Shown one piece after another: positions 36,769-46,703 of a stretch of 64,000 nucleotides of DNA. The notes beneath the pieces were generated by a model, which was given only the letters and a program-made list of their open reading frames with translations, ran no database searches and had not been told where the DNA came from. The position numbers were made by a program, and so were the translations under genes. Location of the stretch: assembly GCF_001311985.1 (NCBI RefSeq), contig NZ_BBCJ01000005.1, positions 95,933-159,932 of the forward strand, in the 5' to 3' direction. This stretch comes from Geotalea toluenoxydans JCM 15764 (lineage in GTDB: Bacteria > Desulfobacterota > Desulfuromonadia > Geobacterales > Geobacteraceae). Each line of letters opens with the position of its first letter. The stretch's first letter is position 1.

Positions 36769-39700
36769 CTATAGCACTCTTTCAATGAATTCCCCGAGTG
36801 GCTCTTTCAGCGCAGTTGAGGCAGCAACAAGTACACTCTTCAAAGTAGCGTTGCCATGGTCAATTCTGTCCAACGTAGCGAGTAACGCTGGTACAGATGT
36901 GGTCGGAGAGCAAAACTGGAAACGGTTCTGCGCCTGCGCACGCCAGGCATCCGCGAAGCATCGAGCAACGTGACAGTTGAAAATTTGCTGTCGCGCATGT
37001 ACATCATCTCTCATCAATCCTGATGTCAAAATAGCTTGAGCCTTTAAGGTGTCCTCGGCTGAAAGACCATTGCGCAACCATTGTGCGACTGCCCCATACC
37101 GCTCATGCATAGAAGACGTCGGGTTAGTAATGGTTGAAGGGAGCAATGGGAGCGGCTGTGATGCTCCTTTGAAAAGCAAACGAATTTGCTGCGTCAGAAT
37201 AGCATCTTCACCGAATAGTCGAATGCTATCATCGAGCCAGATATGCAAGTGGGCCACCAATTCAAAACCAGAGCAAATAACGCCGGCACATAGCAGTCCA
37301 AACCATCTTTGAGGAGCAGCTGGAATAGCTAAATTGGGGCCATCATCTGGTTCGAACCTTGGCACCCCATTCTGAATCCTTGCTGAAACGTCGGTTACTG
37401 CTCTGTCGTAAGACACTAATGCCTCTATAAAGCCATCCCCCGCAGCTAGCGAAAAGAGTAGCGCAAGTCGAGCTTCGGCTGCTAACCATCGGACATAACA
37501 GTATTTCGATCCAGCCAATGTCTCCAGTTCCTGTGCAACTCCAGCAGGCTTTTTCTCGACGGTGGAAACTAGGTGCAGAACTTTAACTCGGGTTATCTCA
37601 CTCCGGGCAACTTGGCCAATATCTGCCTCTTGCTCAGGCTTGGTATATTTTAGTCCGGGCAAGCTAGCATAACCGCATTCGCATGGCGGTCTTACCGCTG
37701 CTGTAGGATTCCACACGGCATTTTCTATGAAGAAACAAACCGAACTAGCAACTCGTTGCACAGCCTCCCAATGCTCATTACCCTCCACCGCAGATTCTGT
37801 TGGCAGTGACAAGACTGCATCAGATAATAGTTTCGCAGCGGTAGTCTGATCTCCTGAAAGAGATATTGCAAGCGATGCATCAACACACAGACCAAATTTG
37901 GTCAATTCAAAGGTGCCAGGCTGAATGGAGTGTGCTCCCTCGAGGAATATTTGTCCTGCTTTTCCCCACTGCTTTAGGCGAGCTGCGCTCATTCCTGCCC
38001 GACGAAACGCAAAGGGTCAAGCGTCGCTTTACTCACCTGGTCGGTTGTCAGGTTGCTCCAAATTGCAAGCATGGTTTCATCGTCATTTGTTTGAAACATA
38101 ATGTTGGCTCGCTGTTCCATAAGCACAGGTGATGGCCCAAAAGTAGCCTCGGCTTGCTCAAGAACTTTTAGAGCGTCTTCGCTCCTTGAAAGATATTCAG
38201 TCAAGATGATGGCATTGGTTTTAGCTGCCATATGACCAAATTGAGGAGATCTTCGTCGAGATGCATACTCATCGATCTTTTGTAACAAGTCTAGCCATGG
38301 TTCCCAATTTTCAGTTTGTTCATAGACAGCAGCAAAAGCACCTAACACGAATGCCCCGAGGTTCTGTATAAGCGGCCATTCGAGCATTGTGTCAAACTGC
38401 TGCCTGATCTTATCTGTCGCCACATTATCAAGCCACTGCAAAAGTTCATCAAGGCTTGGCAGGTCACGGACATGCTTGATCACACTGAGAAACATCGCTT
38501 GTGCTGGTGTTCCGCTATTAGGCATTCCATCTGTTGCCTTAACACTCTGAAAAAAGTTTTTGCAGAGATCCGTTTGAGCTGTGACTATCTCACTCAGCGG
38601 CAAAGAACAAAGTCCTGATATGGCGTCCAGGTAGCATTTGAGCGGTAATTTTGGACCATCTGCAAGAAATATCGATAGCCACATCATGGCACGGTTTGCG
38701 GCTCTCGCTTCAGAATGCTGTATCCGCTCAATATCTTCCGCCCACCGTTCGTAAATTTGATGTAAAGACTCTGAATCAAGTGTACGGGCCACTCGAAACT
38801 GCAACCCTCTCAGTATGGCACCAGAAAATGCATCATCAGTAATAGACTGCCCAGCCTCAAGTGCGACAAAGGCAACCACATCAGCTGTCGCTCAACTTCT
38901 CTCTTCGCATCGTCATTTTCGAGAAGCTGGAGTCGCATTGCTGTGCGTGCTAGCGTCTTGGGTCACCTCCAAAATATGCGTGGTAAAGGAGTGCAGCAGC
39001 CTCGGAAGGGTCAAGTGTGTGCTTGGCTAGGATGGTGTCGTGCAGGCAGATATGCGCCCACTTGATCTTCTCTGGGGACCATACATCCTTTGCGGCACCG
39101 CTGAGCAGCGCAGTAGCTCGAAAATAATGGCTGTCTAGTCGCTCAAGCCATTTCCCGACAAGATTATCGATAACATCACCACCGTTAGTTAAGCCCTTAA
39201 TTTTCTGTGTCAGTCGGATACCAACTGATCTATGTATTGGCACTGAACACTCGGAAACCAAATAGACAAATTCAGCAACCGGAGCTGGTGAAGAATTGGA
39301 GAGCATCTGCCGAGCCATTTGGCGAGTTGATGTCACAGCAACAGATGGCGTCACGAGGTCATCTGCAGTGGGTTTAGGCCAGTTACGGGCAGCAAGTTCG
39401 GCCAACCGAACCTGGACGAGCTTCGGATGACCTCTCGTTAATCCAGTAATGAATGTACCCCAAAACGTGGCAATATCTTGAGGACAGCCATGCTCGATGC
39501 ATAAAGCCTTAGTTTCGTCGGTGGACAACTCGGGCACATCGAGAATCTCGACGTTGTTGAAATCCTGTACAACAACTGACTCGCTCGAACCTCCCTGTGC
39601 TGTAAGAATGACGCCTCGCCCGGTTGTAGTGGCTCGGTGTAAAACTAGTGCCAAGGAGTCTCGGTATACACCATGAGCCACAGGGCTAATGTCAAGGTCG

Positions 39701-40850
39701 TCAATAACAACAAGCCCTGGACAGTCTCCGCTTTCGATTCGACCAGCCAGCGCAAAAAAAACATGATCGACTTGGGTGGATGTTAACCCGGTTAATTTAA
39801 CCCACCAGGCATTAGGGCACAGAGTTGAAGAAACAAGCTGAGCGCTGGTAGTCTTGCCTTTGTGAACTGTTCCGGTCAGCAACACCACTTTACGATGCTT
39901 GACCAATTCTTCAAGACGCTGCGTGAGTTCAGGCCTCCGTAAAAGAGGTTCTGGAGGTTTGGTTGGCTTTTGAAGCAACAGGTGGAGCAAACCCCATCCT
40001 GGCCTAGCGTTATTAAGTAGTTCAGGCAACTGTTCTAACGGTACTGGCATGTAAGCCGTGGTCGCCTCTTCAACTTGACGCAATAGTTCGCCACGGGTTA
40101 AGCACCTGCTGGAAGAGGAACGCTCTTGAATTATCTCCCAAAAACGAGATTCTAGATACTTCCGAATATTCGGTATCAAGGACATAGGGCGTTGCTGATT
40201 GCTTAAAAGGACGGCAATTCTGTCATCGACGCTCTTTTTGACAGTGTTGATGTCGGGCTGGTCCGTTAGCCAGTGAAACTTTCTTAGAAGACGTTCTTGG
40301 ATTTGCGTAGCTTCTGCGGTGCTTAGAAACGACCGTAGTTGGCTATGGCCAGCCAGCTTCGTAACAATATATTTTGCCACGTCAGCAGCTAAATCAATAT
40401 TTGTCTGTGCCGCGCGCCAAGCCTCAATCCCCTTGAGTCCACCGAAATTGCCGTCCCGTTCCATGGCAACAGAACTGGTTGTGAGAAAGTGAAATTCAAC
40501 ATGGCGATTATATTCTTTGCAGGACAGAGACCAAAAATTTTCAAGGGCCTCATGCGCCTTGGCGGAACCTAAGGAAATTGTCCCCATGTTGCGCTTGACT
40601 TGAACTGCGACAGCGGAGTCTTTTTGACAAAGTCAAAATCTTCTGATCCCTCTAGGTAGACGACTTCGTCCGCACCTGGCAGCCGCAGCCATGCATCGAT
40701 TGACCACCAGGCTTGATAGATGTTCCCGGATATGGAATCCACAGCTTGTCGTCGGAGGTCGCCCTGCAGCGGTGCGGGAAGACCAATGACATTGGTTTGC
40801 AATTCACGGATAGCAGGCTGTTCGATATTTTTTGGCTTGCTGTCTTGCAT
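36769..40850 (-). CDS. Avs-like protein: Cap4/DUF4297-type nuclease, STAND P-loop NTPase and helical repeats (frameshifted)
   Basis: One continuous architecture in four reading-frame blocks (40850-40569, 40587-38950, 38879-37989, 37992-36769), about 1360 residues when joined. The N-terminus is a Cap4-like PD-(D/E)xK nuclease (DEVVYLEGSEDFDFVKK, then DSAVAVQVKRN; Asp, Gln and Lys of the active site), best seen by adding one A near 40620. Next come a STAND NTPase with Walker A TGTVHKGKTTSAQ and Walker B CPGLVVIDDLDI, a winged-helix-like region, and about 700 residues of TPR-like helices as the likely sensor. Nuclease-STAND-repeat proteins such as Avs recognise phage proteins and then degrade DNA. 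No regulator gene is adjacent. Assignment as a defence protein is inference. Confidence 0.75.
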
Positions 40851-40992
40851 AATTTACCCAGATTATGAATCACTGGCCACACTAAAAATTTATCTGTCAC
40901 ATCAAAAGTTTCGCTATCGATTCGGTCAGGTTTTACAAAATACTTAAAACTAGCAGGATCTGAATAAATACTATTTAAGCAGATGTCAGTAA

Positions 40993-41664
40993 TTATTGGT
41001 GCAGAATCTTTTTGGCAAGGGTATGTAACTCAGAGTTTGCCAAAGCAACCACCTTTTTTTTGATCGATCTTGAATAATATTCTTGTTCAGTTTTTGATAA
41101 TGGCAGCCCTTTGCTTTTTTTATTCAGGATATCAATTTGTTTTGGAGAAAACAGTTGGGACAGTGAGTATGCCAATGAAAAATCTTCATGTCTTTGAATC
41201 TGTGATTTGGTTGTGGCTAATTCTTGCTTGAAATATAGGTCAAAACTTTTTTTTAGACGAACAGGGTTTATCTTATTGTCATTCCAAGAAATTACATCAT
41301 CGTGAGCGATATAGTTTTTCCATGTTTTAATCTGGCTTTTGTCATCATTGCTTATATAACTCTTATACTTGTTATACCAAGGAAATTTTAGATTATATAA
41401 AGAATAAAGCGCCCACGACATTATAAGTAAATATTTTAAGTTGATTTTTGACTGTTTGTCTGGCAGTAAATCAAGAATAGCTTTAAAATCAACATCAGCA
41501 ATTTCAGAGGCGTTTGCTAGTAAGACAGGGAAGGTCTCCCAGAGCCTGACATCATGACTCTTTACTACCTCTGCTAATGTCTCTTTGACGTTAACTTCTT
41601 CACTAGGCTCAAACATGGGCAGGCCAAGCTTTGACAGATTATTTATAAGTTCATTTGCTTTCAT
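40993..41664 (-). CDS. Helical partner protein of the nucleotidyltransferase
   Basis: 223 residues, lysine- and asparagine-rich, helical, encoded by AT-rich DNA unlike its neighbours. No motif recognised. Its first 14 bases overlap the end of the nucleotidyltransferase gene, so the two are translated together, as in AbiE-type or other two-gene modules. A role as partner, antitoxin or effector is possible; which gene is which cannot be decided from sequence. Confidence 0.7.
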   Translation of the reverse strand: MKANELINNLSKLGLPMFEPSEEVNVKETLAEVVKSHDVRLWETFPVLLANASEIADVDFKAILDLLPDKQSKINLKYLLIMSWALYSLYNLKFPWYNKYKSYISNDDKSQIKTWKNYIAHDDVISWNDNKINPVRLKKSFDLYFKQELATTKSQIQRHEDFSLAYSLSQLFSPKQIDILNKKSKGLPLSKTEQEYYSRSIKKKVVALANSELHTLAKKILHQ

Positions 41665-42244
41665 ACAGACCCCTTTCTTGTAACATCTCCAAGAAGTACG
41701 TAATGTTTGGCCTTAGTCTTGCCTCGGCCACATCATAGAGGATCATTTCGTTGTAGCGTTCTACCAACTTATCTATGTCTAGACTTGCGACATGAGCCGC
41801 AGTCAGCATTATGGAATCGTCATAATCCACTCTGTCTCCGCGCATAAGCTTGCTGCAAATTAAGTCATAATCGTTTAATACACCGATATATAGCTTGGAG
41901 TACTTTCTGATAAGAGTGTGGTTTCCCTCGTCTAGCGGCGATTCAAGCAGTCCTGTTGTGTGAACATAGTTTCCGCGAAAAATGTCGAACCTGAATGGCT
42001 CGCCAGGACGTTGCCACCCGTGCTGTGTTTCCTGTCTGTATCCAAGCTTCTTAATGATTTCTGTGAGATACTTGTGTTCCTTAAGATCTGGCGCCATGAA
42101 ATCTACGTCCCGCGTCGACATCTTGACCCCAAGCAACGTCATCGCCGTTCCGCCACAAGCAATAAGGTGAACGTTTCGCTTGATGTAGTAGTTCCACTCT
42201 TCCAAAACCCCAAAAAGCTCGTCTCTAGTAAGCCTCTGTTCCAT
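41651..42244 (-). CDS. Nucleotidyltransferase (AbiEii/DUF6036-like) of an accessory two-gene module
   Basis: 197 residues from the ATG at 42244, which follows AAAGG. HLIACGGTAMTLLGVKMSTR followed by DVDFMAPD gives the GG(x)n-D-x-D signature of the nucleotidyltransferase fold; later GDRVDYDDSIMLTAA carries further acidic residues. Toxins of this fold add nucleotides to tRNA or block it. I do not extend the gene upstream to 42298 because tandem operators lie there. AT-rich composition and the place next to the STAND gene suggest horizontal transfer. Confidence 0.75.
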   Translation of the reverse strand: MEQRLTRDELFGVLEEWNYYIKRNVHLIACGGTAMTLLGVKMSTRDVDFMAPDLKEHKYLTEIIKKLGYRQETQHGWQRPGEPFRFDIFRGNYVHTTGLLESPLDEGNHTLIRKYSKLYIGVLNDYDLICSKLMRGDRVDYDDSIMLTAAHVASLDIDKLVERYNEMILYDVAEARLRPNITYFLEMLQERGLYESK

Positions 42245-42257
42245 TTGTAACCTTTTA

Positions 42258-42294
42258 TACAAAAAATTGTATTTTTTTCGTACAAAATATTGTA
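42258..42294. promoter_or_regulatory. Tandem operators upstream of the nucleotidyltransferase module
   Basis: Two copies of TACAA-N4-TTGTA: 42258-42271 (TACAAAAAATTGTA) and 42281-42294 (TACAAAATATTGTA), centres 23 bases apart, close to two helical turns. A partial third half-site follows. They lie 14-50 bases before the start codon and suggest tight autorepression. Confidence 0.65.
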
Positions 42295-42440
42295 CCAAAA
42301 TCTACAATAAAAATGGAACTTTTTCAAGTGGACCAAACCAATACAGAATATCGTCCTGGCAAGGGTCGCAGTAGAAATATTTAAGCTTCTATCATGACGC
42401 ACAATTCTTTCCTATTAAATTTATCCAAATGAGAAGACAA

Positions 42441-42468
42441 AAAAAAGCCCGCGAAGTTGCGGGCTTTT
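42441..42468 (-). terminator. Terminator of the arsenic operon
   Basis: AAAAGCCCGC / GCGGGCTTTT stem with a 6-base loop, followed on the minus strand by a run of T, 27 bases after the acr3 stop. Confidence 0.9.
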
Positions 42469-42494
42469 CGTACAGAATTATCCTGGCATCGACA

Positions 42495-43538
42495 TCAGGC
42501 AAACATCCGCCGCTGGAACCAGAACGCCACATTGACCAGGGCGATCATCACCGGCACTTCCACCAGTGGGCCGATGACGGCGGCAAAGGCGGCGCCGGAA
42601 TTGATGCCGAAGACCGCCACGGCCACGGCAATGGCCAGCTCGAAGTTGTTGCTGGCGGCGGTGAAGGCCAGGGTTGTCGTTTTGCTGTAATCGGCGCCCA
42701 TCCTCTTGCCCATCCAGAAAGAGACCAGGAACATCACCACGAAATAGATAAGGAGCGGCACGGCGATGCGCAGGACATCGGTGGGGATTTCCACGATCAG
42801 CTTCCCCTTGAGGCTGAACATGACGACGATGGTGAAGAGCAGTGCAATCAGGGTAATGGGGCTGATCTTTGGCACGAACTCACGGTGGTAGCGCTCCTTA
42901 CCCATCACCTTGACGCCGATCAGCCTGGTCAGGGCGCCGGCGATACAGGGAATACCCAGGTAGATAAAGACACTCTCGGCAATCTGGCGGATGCTCACCT
43001 GGACCACACTGCCGGAGAGACCGATCATCGGCGGCAGGATGGTAATGAAGAACCAGGCATAGACGCTGTAGAAGAGCACCTGGAAGATGCTGTTGAAGGC
43101 GACGAGGCCGGCGGCATATTCAGTATTCCCCTTGGCCAGCTCGTTCCAGACGATGACCATGGCGATGCATCTGGCCAGGCCGATCATGATCAGGCCTACC
43201 ATGTACTCGGGCTTGTCAGGCAGGAAAACCACCGCCAGCACGAACATGAGCACCGGCCCGATCAGCCAGTTCTGCACCAGGGAAAGACCGAGCACCTTCT
43301 TGTTGCGAAACACCTCGGGCATCTCTTCATACTTCACCTTGGCAAAGGGTGGATACATCATCAGGATCAGCCCCGCGGCAATGGGGAGATTGGTCGTTCC
43401 CACCTGGAAACCGTTGATGAATGACTCCACTCCGGGCACCAGATAGCCGATCCCTACCCCGGCGATCATGGCGGCAAAAATCCATACCGTCAGCCAGCGG
43501 TCAAGGAATGAGAGTTTCTTCGACACATGTTCAGTCAT
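42495..43538 (-). CDS. acr3: Acr3 family arsenite efflux transporter
   Basis: 347 residues, intact, with ten hydrophobic segments. [20 protein letters not shown] contains the conserved Cys and Arg of Acr3, and [20 protein letters not shown] is the second signature. It exports arsenite, driven by proton motive force. Directly downstream of arsR (62-base gap), so induced by As(III) or Sb(III). No arsenate reductase gene is present in this window. Confidence 0.95.
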   Translation of the reverse strand: MTEHVSKKLSFLDRWLTVWIFAAMIAGVGIGYLVPGVESFINGFQVGTTNLPIAAGLILMMYPPFAKVKYEEMPEVFRNKKVLGLSLVQNWLIGPVLMFVLAVVFLPDKPEYMVGLIMIGLARCIAMVIVWNELAKGNTEYAAGLVAFNSIFQVLFYSVYAWFFITILPPMIGLSGSVVQVSIRQIAESVFIYLGIPCIAGALTRLIGVKVMGKERYHREFVPKISPITLIALLFTIVVMFSLKGKLIVEIPTDVLRIAVPLLIYFVVMFLVSFWMGKRMGADYSKTTTLAFTAASNNFELAIAVAVAVFGINSGAAFAAVIGPLVEVPVMIALVNVAFWFQRRMFA

Positions 43539-43600
43539 CTTCTGCTCCTCCGTAAAATATTATTCAAAAACAAGACGCTATATCCGTTGCAATGGATTTA

Positions 43601-43942
43601 TCAGGCGCAGCAGTTCCCCCGGCTCAGGTTCTCCAGGCGGTCCAGATCGTCCTTTGCCGTCTGGGATGAGGAGACGAAGTTCACCAGAACCGGAACGAGG
43701 AATTGCTGGACAGGGGCCAGGGAGCGGCTGATGGAATAATAAATCCACAGCCCATGACGCCGGTCTGTCAGCCAGCCCGAATTTTTTAAAAGGGATAAAT
43801 GTCTGGATACCGTGGACTGGGGAAGTTGTAAAACCGCTACAAGGTCGCAGACGCACAATTCACCTTCCTTGAGAAGGAGGGCCAGAATGCGGAGGCGGGT
43901 TACATCGTCGAGGGATTGAAAAACGACAGCTATCTTTTCCAT
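43601..43942 (-). CDS. arsR: ArsR arsenic-responsive repressor
   Basis: 113 residues. ELCVCDLVAVLQLPQSTVSR carries the As(III)-binding Cys pair in the recognition region and the winged helix; the tail ends RGNCCA, whose CC may add a ligand. It represses the arsR-acr3 operon until arsenite binds. The -10 element of its promoter ends six bases before the ATG, so the mRNA is probably leaderless; no ribosome-binding sequence is seen. Confidence 0.92.
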   Translation of the reverse strand: MEKIAVVFQSLDDVTRLRILALLLKEGELCVCDLVAVLQLPQSTVSRHLSLLKNSGWLTDRRHGLWIYYSISRSLAPVQQFLVPVLVNFVSSSQTAKDDLDRLENLSRGNCCA

Positions 43943-43948
43943 GGCGAA

Positions 43949-43977
43949 ACTATATCCACGTTTTCGGATATAGTCAA
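43949..43977 (-). promoter_or_regulatory. arsR promoter with overlapping operator
   Basis: On the minus strand TTGACT (43977-43972), 17-base spacer, TATAGT (43954-43949). The inverted repeat ACTATATCC-N8-GGATATAGT (43949-43974) covers both elements, so ArsR binding would exclude RNA polymerase. Confidence 0.85.
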
Positions 43978-43989
43978 GAAATCAATCCC

Positions 43990-44156
43990 CTAGGAGTCTG
44001 TCGGACTTAGGGATCGAAGCGAGGGAATGGAAAATCGAGGACGGATATTTGGAAATTTGAGAGCGAATAGTGGACCTATTTGTCGAAAATTTACGGAGAT
44101 CCGGACCGATTTGCCATTTTCGCAGCCGATTCATTCTAAGTCCGACAGACTCCTAG
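43990..44156. repeat. 167-bp inverted-repeat element, copy 2
   Basis: Same length and same 21-bp terminal inverted repeats as the copy at 29046, differing by about two bases near position 30. It lies between the arsR promoter and aroK, with no gene inside. Confidence 0.85.
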
Positions 44157-44180
44157 GAACACAGCGATCTCACAGCCGGT

Positions 44181-44689
44181 TCACCGGTTGCTCCAGAAGG
44201 ACAGGACTTGGTCGGCAATCTGCTCTGGCGTGAGGCTGTCGGTATCGATGGTGTAGTGAGCAGTCCTCTGGTAGATGGGATTTCTCCGCTGGAGGATTTC
44301 CGCAACTTCCTCGGTAAAGGTTTTTCCCTCGGTCAGGGCAGGGCGTTCGGTGTCGGTTTCAATGCGGGCGACGATGGTGTCGACGGAAGCTTTGAGCCAG
44401 ATGATGCGGGCATTTCCCGCCAGAGCATCCACATTTTCACTGCGCTCGATGATCCCGCCGCCGGTGTCGATGACGGCATTGTCCAGAGCGCCCAACTGCC
44501 GCGCCGCTTCGGATTCAATATCACGAAACCCGGCCCAGCCGAGCCTGGCAACTATCTCGGAAATGGGCATGCCACCATTCTCACCACTTCCTCATCGGTA
44601 CTGAAAAGCGACATGTGCAGGCGCTCCGCCAGCAGCTTCGAAACCAGACTTTTACCCGTTCCCCGATAACCGATCAGCACCAGATTCAT
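44181..44689 (-). CDS. aroK: Shikimate kinase (one frameshift)
   Basis: Phosphorylates shikimate in aromatic amino acid synthesis. The start ATG 44689 gives MNLVLIGYRGTGKSLVSKLL with the Walker A motif, then STDEEVVR. After one lost base near 44572 come MPISEIVARLGWAGFRDIES, VIDTGGGIIERSEN (substrate-binding Gly loop) and RRNPIYQRTAHYTIDTD. About 170 residues, the normal length. Downstream of lrgAB on the same strand by 51 bases. Confidence 0.9.
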
Positions 44690-44740
44690 TTTTTCAGTTT
44701 CTCCATTTCCTGCCTGGCCTTTGTATCCCATCACAGAATC

Positions 44741-45460
44741 TCAACGCAAAAAAGGGGCAATGAACGGCAGAATAATGGCCGTCAGCAATCCGTTCAGGGC
44801 CATGGCCAGGGCCGAGAACGCACCTGCCACCCTCCCCCTCTGGATGGCATGGGCAGTGCCGATGCCGTGGGAAACCACACCCAGTGCCATGCCGCGGGCC
44901 ATTTCGTCCTTGATCCTCATCTTGTTGAGGACAACGTCACCGATCACCGCCCCGGCAATACCGGTCAATACCACCACCACTGCAGTCAGGGAAGGCAGGC
45001 CGCCGATCTTCTCCGAAATACCCATGGCAATGGGGGTGGTAACCGATTTGGGAGCCAGCGTCAGGAGAATGGCCTTCTCCCCTCCCAGGAGCCAGCCGAT
45101 GCCAACGGCACTGAAAATGCCGGTAAGAGCGCCGATGAGCAAGGCCAGCGCAATGGGCAGAAAGGCGCTTTTTACGGCATGAACCTCCCGGTACAAGGGG
45201 ATCGCCAGGGCAACGGTGGCTGGCCCGAGAAGAAAATGGATGAATTGGGCGCCCCGAAAATAGGTCTGGTAGTCTGTTCCGCTAGTCTTGAGCAAGAGGA
45301 CCAGAAATACAACCGCTGTCAGCACCGGATTGAGTAAAGGAGGTGAGCCGAAACGGCGAAACAGCCAGCCCCCCAGCTGATAAGCGATGAGAGTCAAAGT
45401 CAGCCAGAGCAGCGGCGTTGTCGACAGGTAAACCCATAGTTCTCGCATATCCCCATTCAT
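44741..45460 (-). CDS. lrgB: LrgB/CidB family membrane protein
   Basis: 239 residues, hydrophobic. LAPKSVTTPIAMGISEKIGG and DEMARGMALGVVSHGIGTAH are the LrgB signatures. With LrgA it forms a membrane pair first linked to murein hydrolase control and in some bacteria and plants to transport of glycolate, pyruvate or glycerate. Its ATG overlaps the lrgA stop by four bases. Confidence 0.92.
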   Translation of the reverse strand: MNGDMRELWVYLSTTPLLWLTLTLIAYQLGGWLFRRFGSPPLLNPVLTAVVFLVLLLKTSGTDYQTYFRGAQFIHFLLGPATVALAIPLYREVHAVKSAFLPIALALLIGALTGIFSAVGIGWLLGGEKAILLTLAPKSVTTPIAMGISEKIGGLPSLTAVVVVLTGIAGAVIGDVVLNKMRIKDEMARGMALGVVSHGIGTAHAIQRGRVAGAFSALAMALNGLLTAIILPFIAPFLR

Positions 45461-45819
45461 GACCGGGTCTCCCTGCGGACGTTCTGCCGGCGGTTCAGGT
45501 ACTGCATGACGAGACCGGTCACGGCAATGGTAACCATGGTCCCGATGATGATGGCGCCGGCAATGGGAGCCAAGGATTTGACCAGCAGGTCCAGATTGGT
45601 AATGACCCCGACCCCCGCCGGAACGAATAGCAGCGACAGGTAACGGAGCAGAAAACCTCCCACCGATTCCAGTTCCTTGGGCATTTTGTTGCGTATCATC
45701 AGCCCGCTGAAGAGAATCACCATGCCGAGCACAGGGCCGGGAACCGGCAGCTTGGCCATCCTGGTGATGACCTCGCCGATGAGTTGACAGAGAAGAATAA
45801 TGGTTAAATTTTCAAGCAT
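45457..45819 (-). CDS. lrgA: LrgA/CidA family membrane protein
   Basis: 120 residues with four hydrophobic helices; PVPGPVLGMVILFSGLMIRN and LLFVPAGVGVITNLDLL are typical of LrgA/CidA. Holin-like partner of LrgB in the same operon. No LytTR regulator is nearby. Confidence 0.92.
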   Translation of the reverse strand: MLENLTIILLCQLIGEVITRMAKLPVPGPVLGMVILFSGLMIRNKMPKELESVGGFLLRYLSLLFVPAGVGVITNLDLLVKSLAPIAGAIIIGTMVTIAVTGLVMQYLNRRQNVRRETRS

Positions 45820-45916
45820 GAATATCCTTTACCGCCGGCAACATTATCGGGAGGGCATCTTTATACTACATTTTGCCGAAGCCAGAAATTAAAAACATTG
45901 TGATGTGGTGACAAGG

Positions 45917-46455
45917 TCAGTCCAGATGCAAAAGGGGAAATTGTGCCAGTTGCTCCCTGGTGAAAAGGGAAAGTCCTCCCTGGGTCCCCACCGTTTCCAG
46001 GGCAATGACCACATCGGGATCATCGAAGGTAATCTTGCCGCTGGTGCCGGCTTCGGCAAGCTGCTGCAGAAGAAATTCATCGAGAAAGCGTTCCTCATCC
46101 ATGCTGGAGAGCTTCCCCTTGAAACCGCGCCGGTGCATGCGCACATGAAACCTGGAATCTGCCAGGCGGGGGATAAAGGAAAGCACCTCATGACGGCAGC
46201 GCTGCTCGAACTCTGCCGCTGACTGGAATGTGAACAGCCGTTCCATGGGCATGAATCGGGAAATGCAGGTGGCAATGGCCCGGTTGTCGGCAAGCTGCCC
46301 ATGGAGGGCTGCCAGAACCTGGAAAGGATCGGTAGCTCGCATAAGCAGAATATTGAAAAAATCGGACTTGGCAACGGGGCCGTGTTGTTCGAGAAGTCGC
46401 CGTGCTCGGTAAATCCACCCTCATGAACAGTAACGACCGCATTCCATTCGCGCAT
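45917..46455 (-). CDS. THUMP-domain protein (one frameshift)
   Basis: About 180 residues after joining MREWNAVVTVHEGGFTEARR to LMRATDPFQVLAALHGQL by adding one G near 46397. The C-terminal half (RFHVRMHRRGFKGKLSSMDE, ITFDDPDVVIALETVGTQGG) matches the THUMP RNA-binding domain found in tRNA and rRNA modification enzymes. No methyltransferase or thiolase domain follows, so it may be an adaptor, as in Tan1-like proteins. Stands alone. Confidence 0.65.
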
Positions 46456-46703
46456 GTCGCCTCCCCTTTCCCATTTATCGGGTATCTCCCTGAACCGGCC
46501 CGTGCATAATGTATGGTCGATATTTTAAAGTGTAACACCCCTTTTCCACTCCTGTGCCACTCCAGGAAAAATTGCCGCCCGCCGTGCGGTCCTACCAGCC
46601 CCCCTTTTCCCGTCACCTGTCCTGAATCGCCTCCAGACACATGTGATACAATTTAAGTTAATGGTCACCCATACAAGAATGATGTCTTTAGGACCATCAT
46701 CGT

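Noticed and set aside
40851..40992. Promoter or gene between the STAND gene and the nucleotidyltransferase module
   Set aside because: No convincing -35/-10 pair or ORF; 142 bases left blank.
42429..43424. Open frame of 331 codons on the plus strand, His/Asp-rich
   Set aside because: Antisense to acr3 and of unnatural composition; no ribosome-binding site.
46456..46703. Short frames in the divergent gap between the THUMP gene and the PAS kinase
   Set aside because: No ribosome-binding site and no similarity; treated as promoter region, no clear promoter identified.
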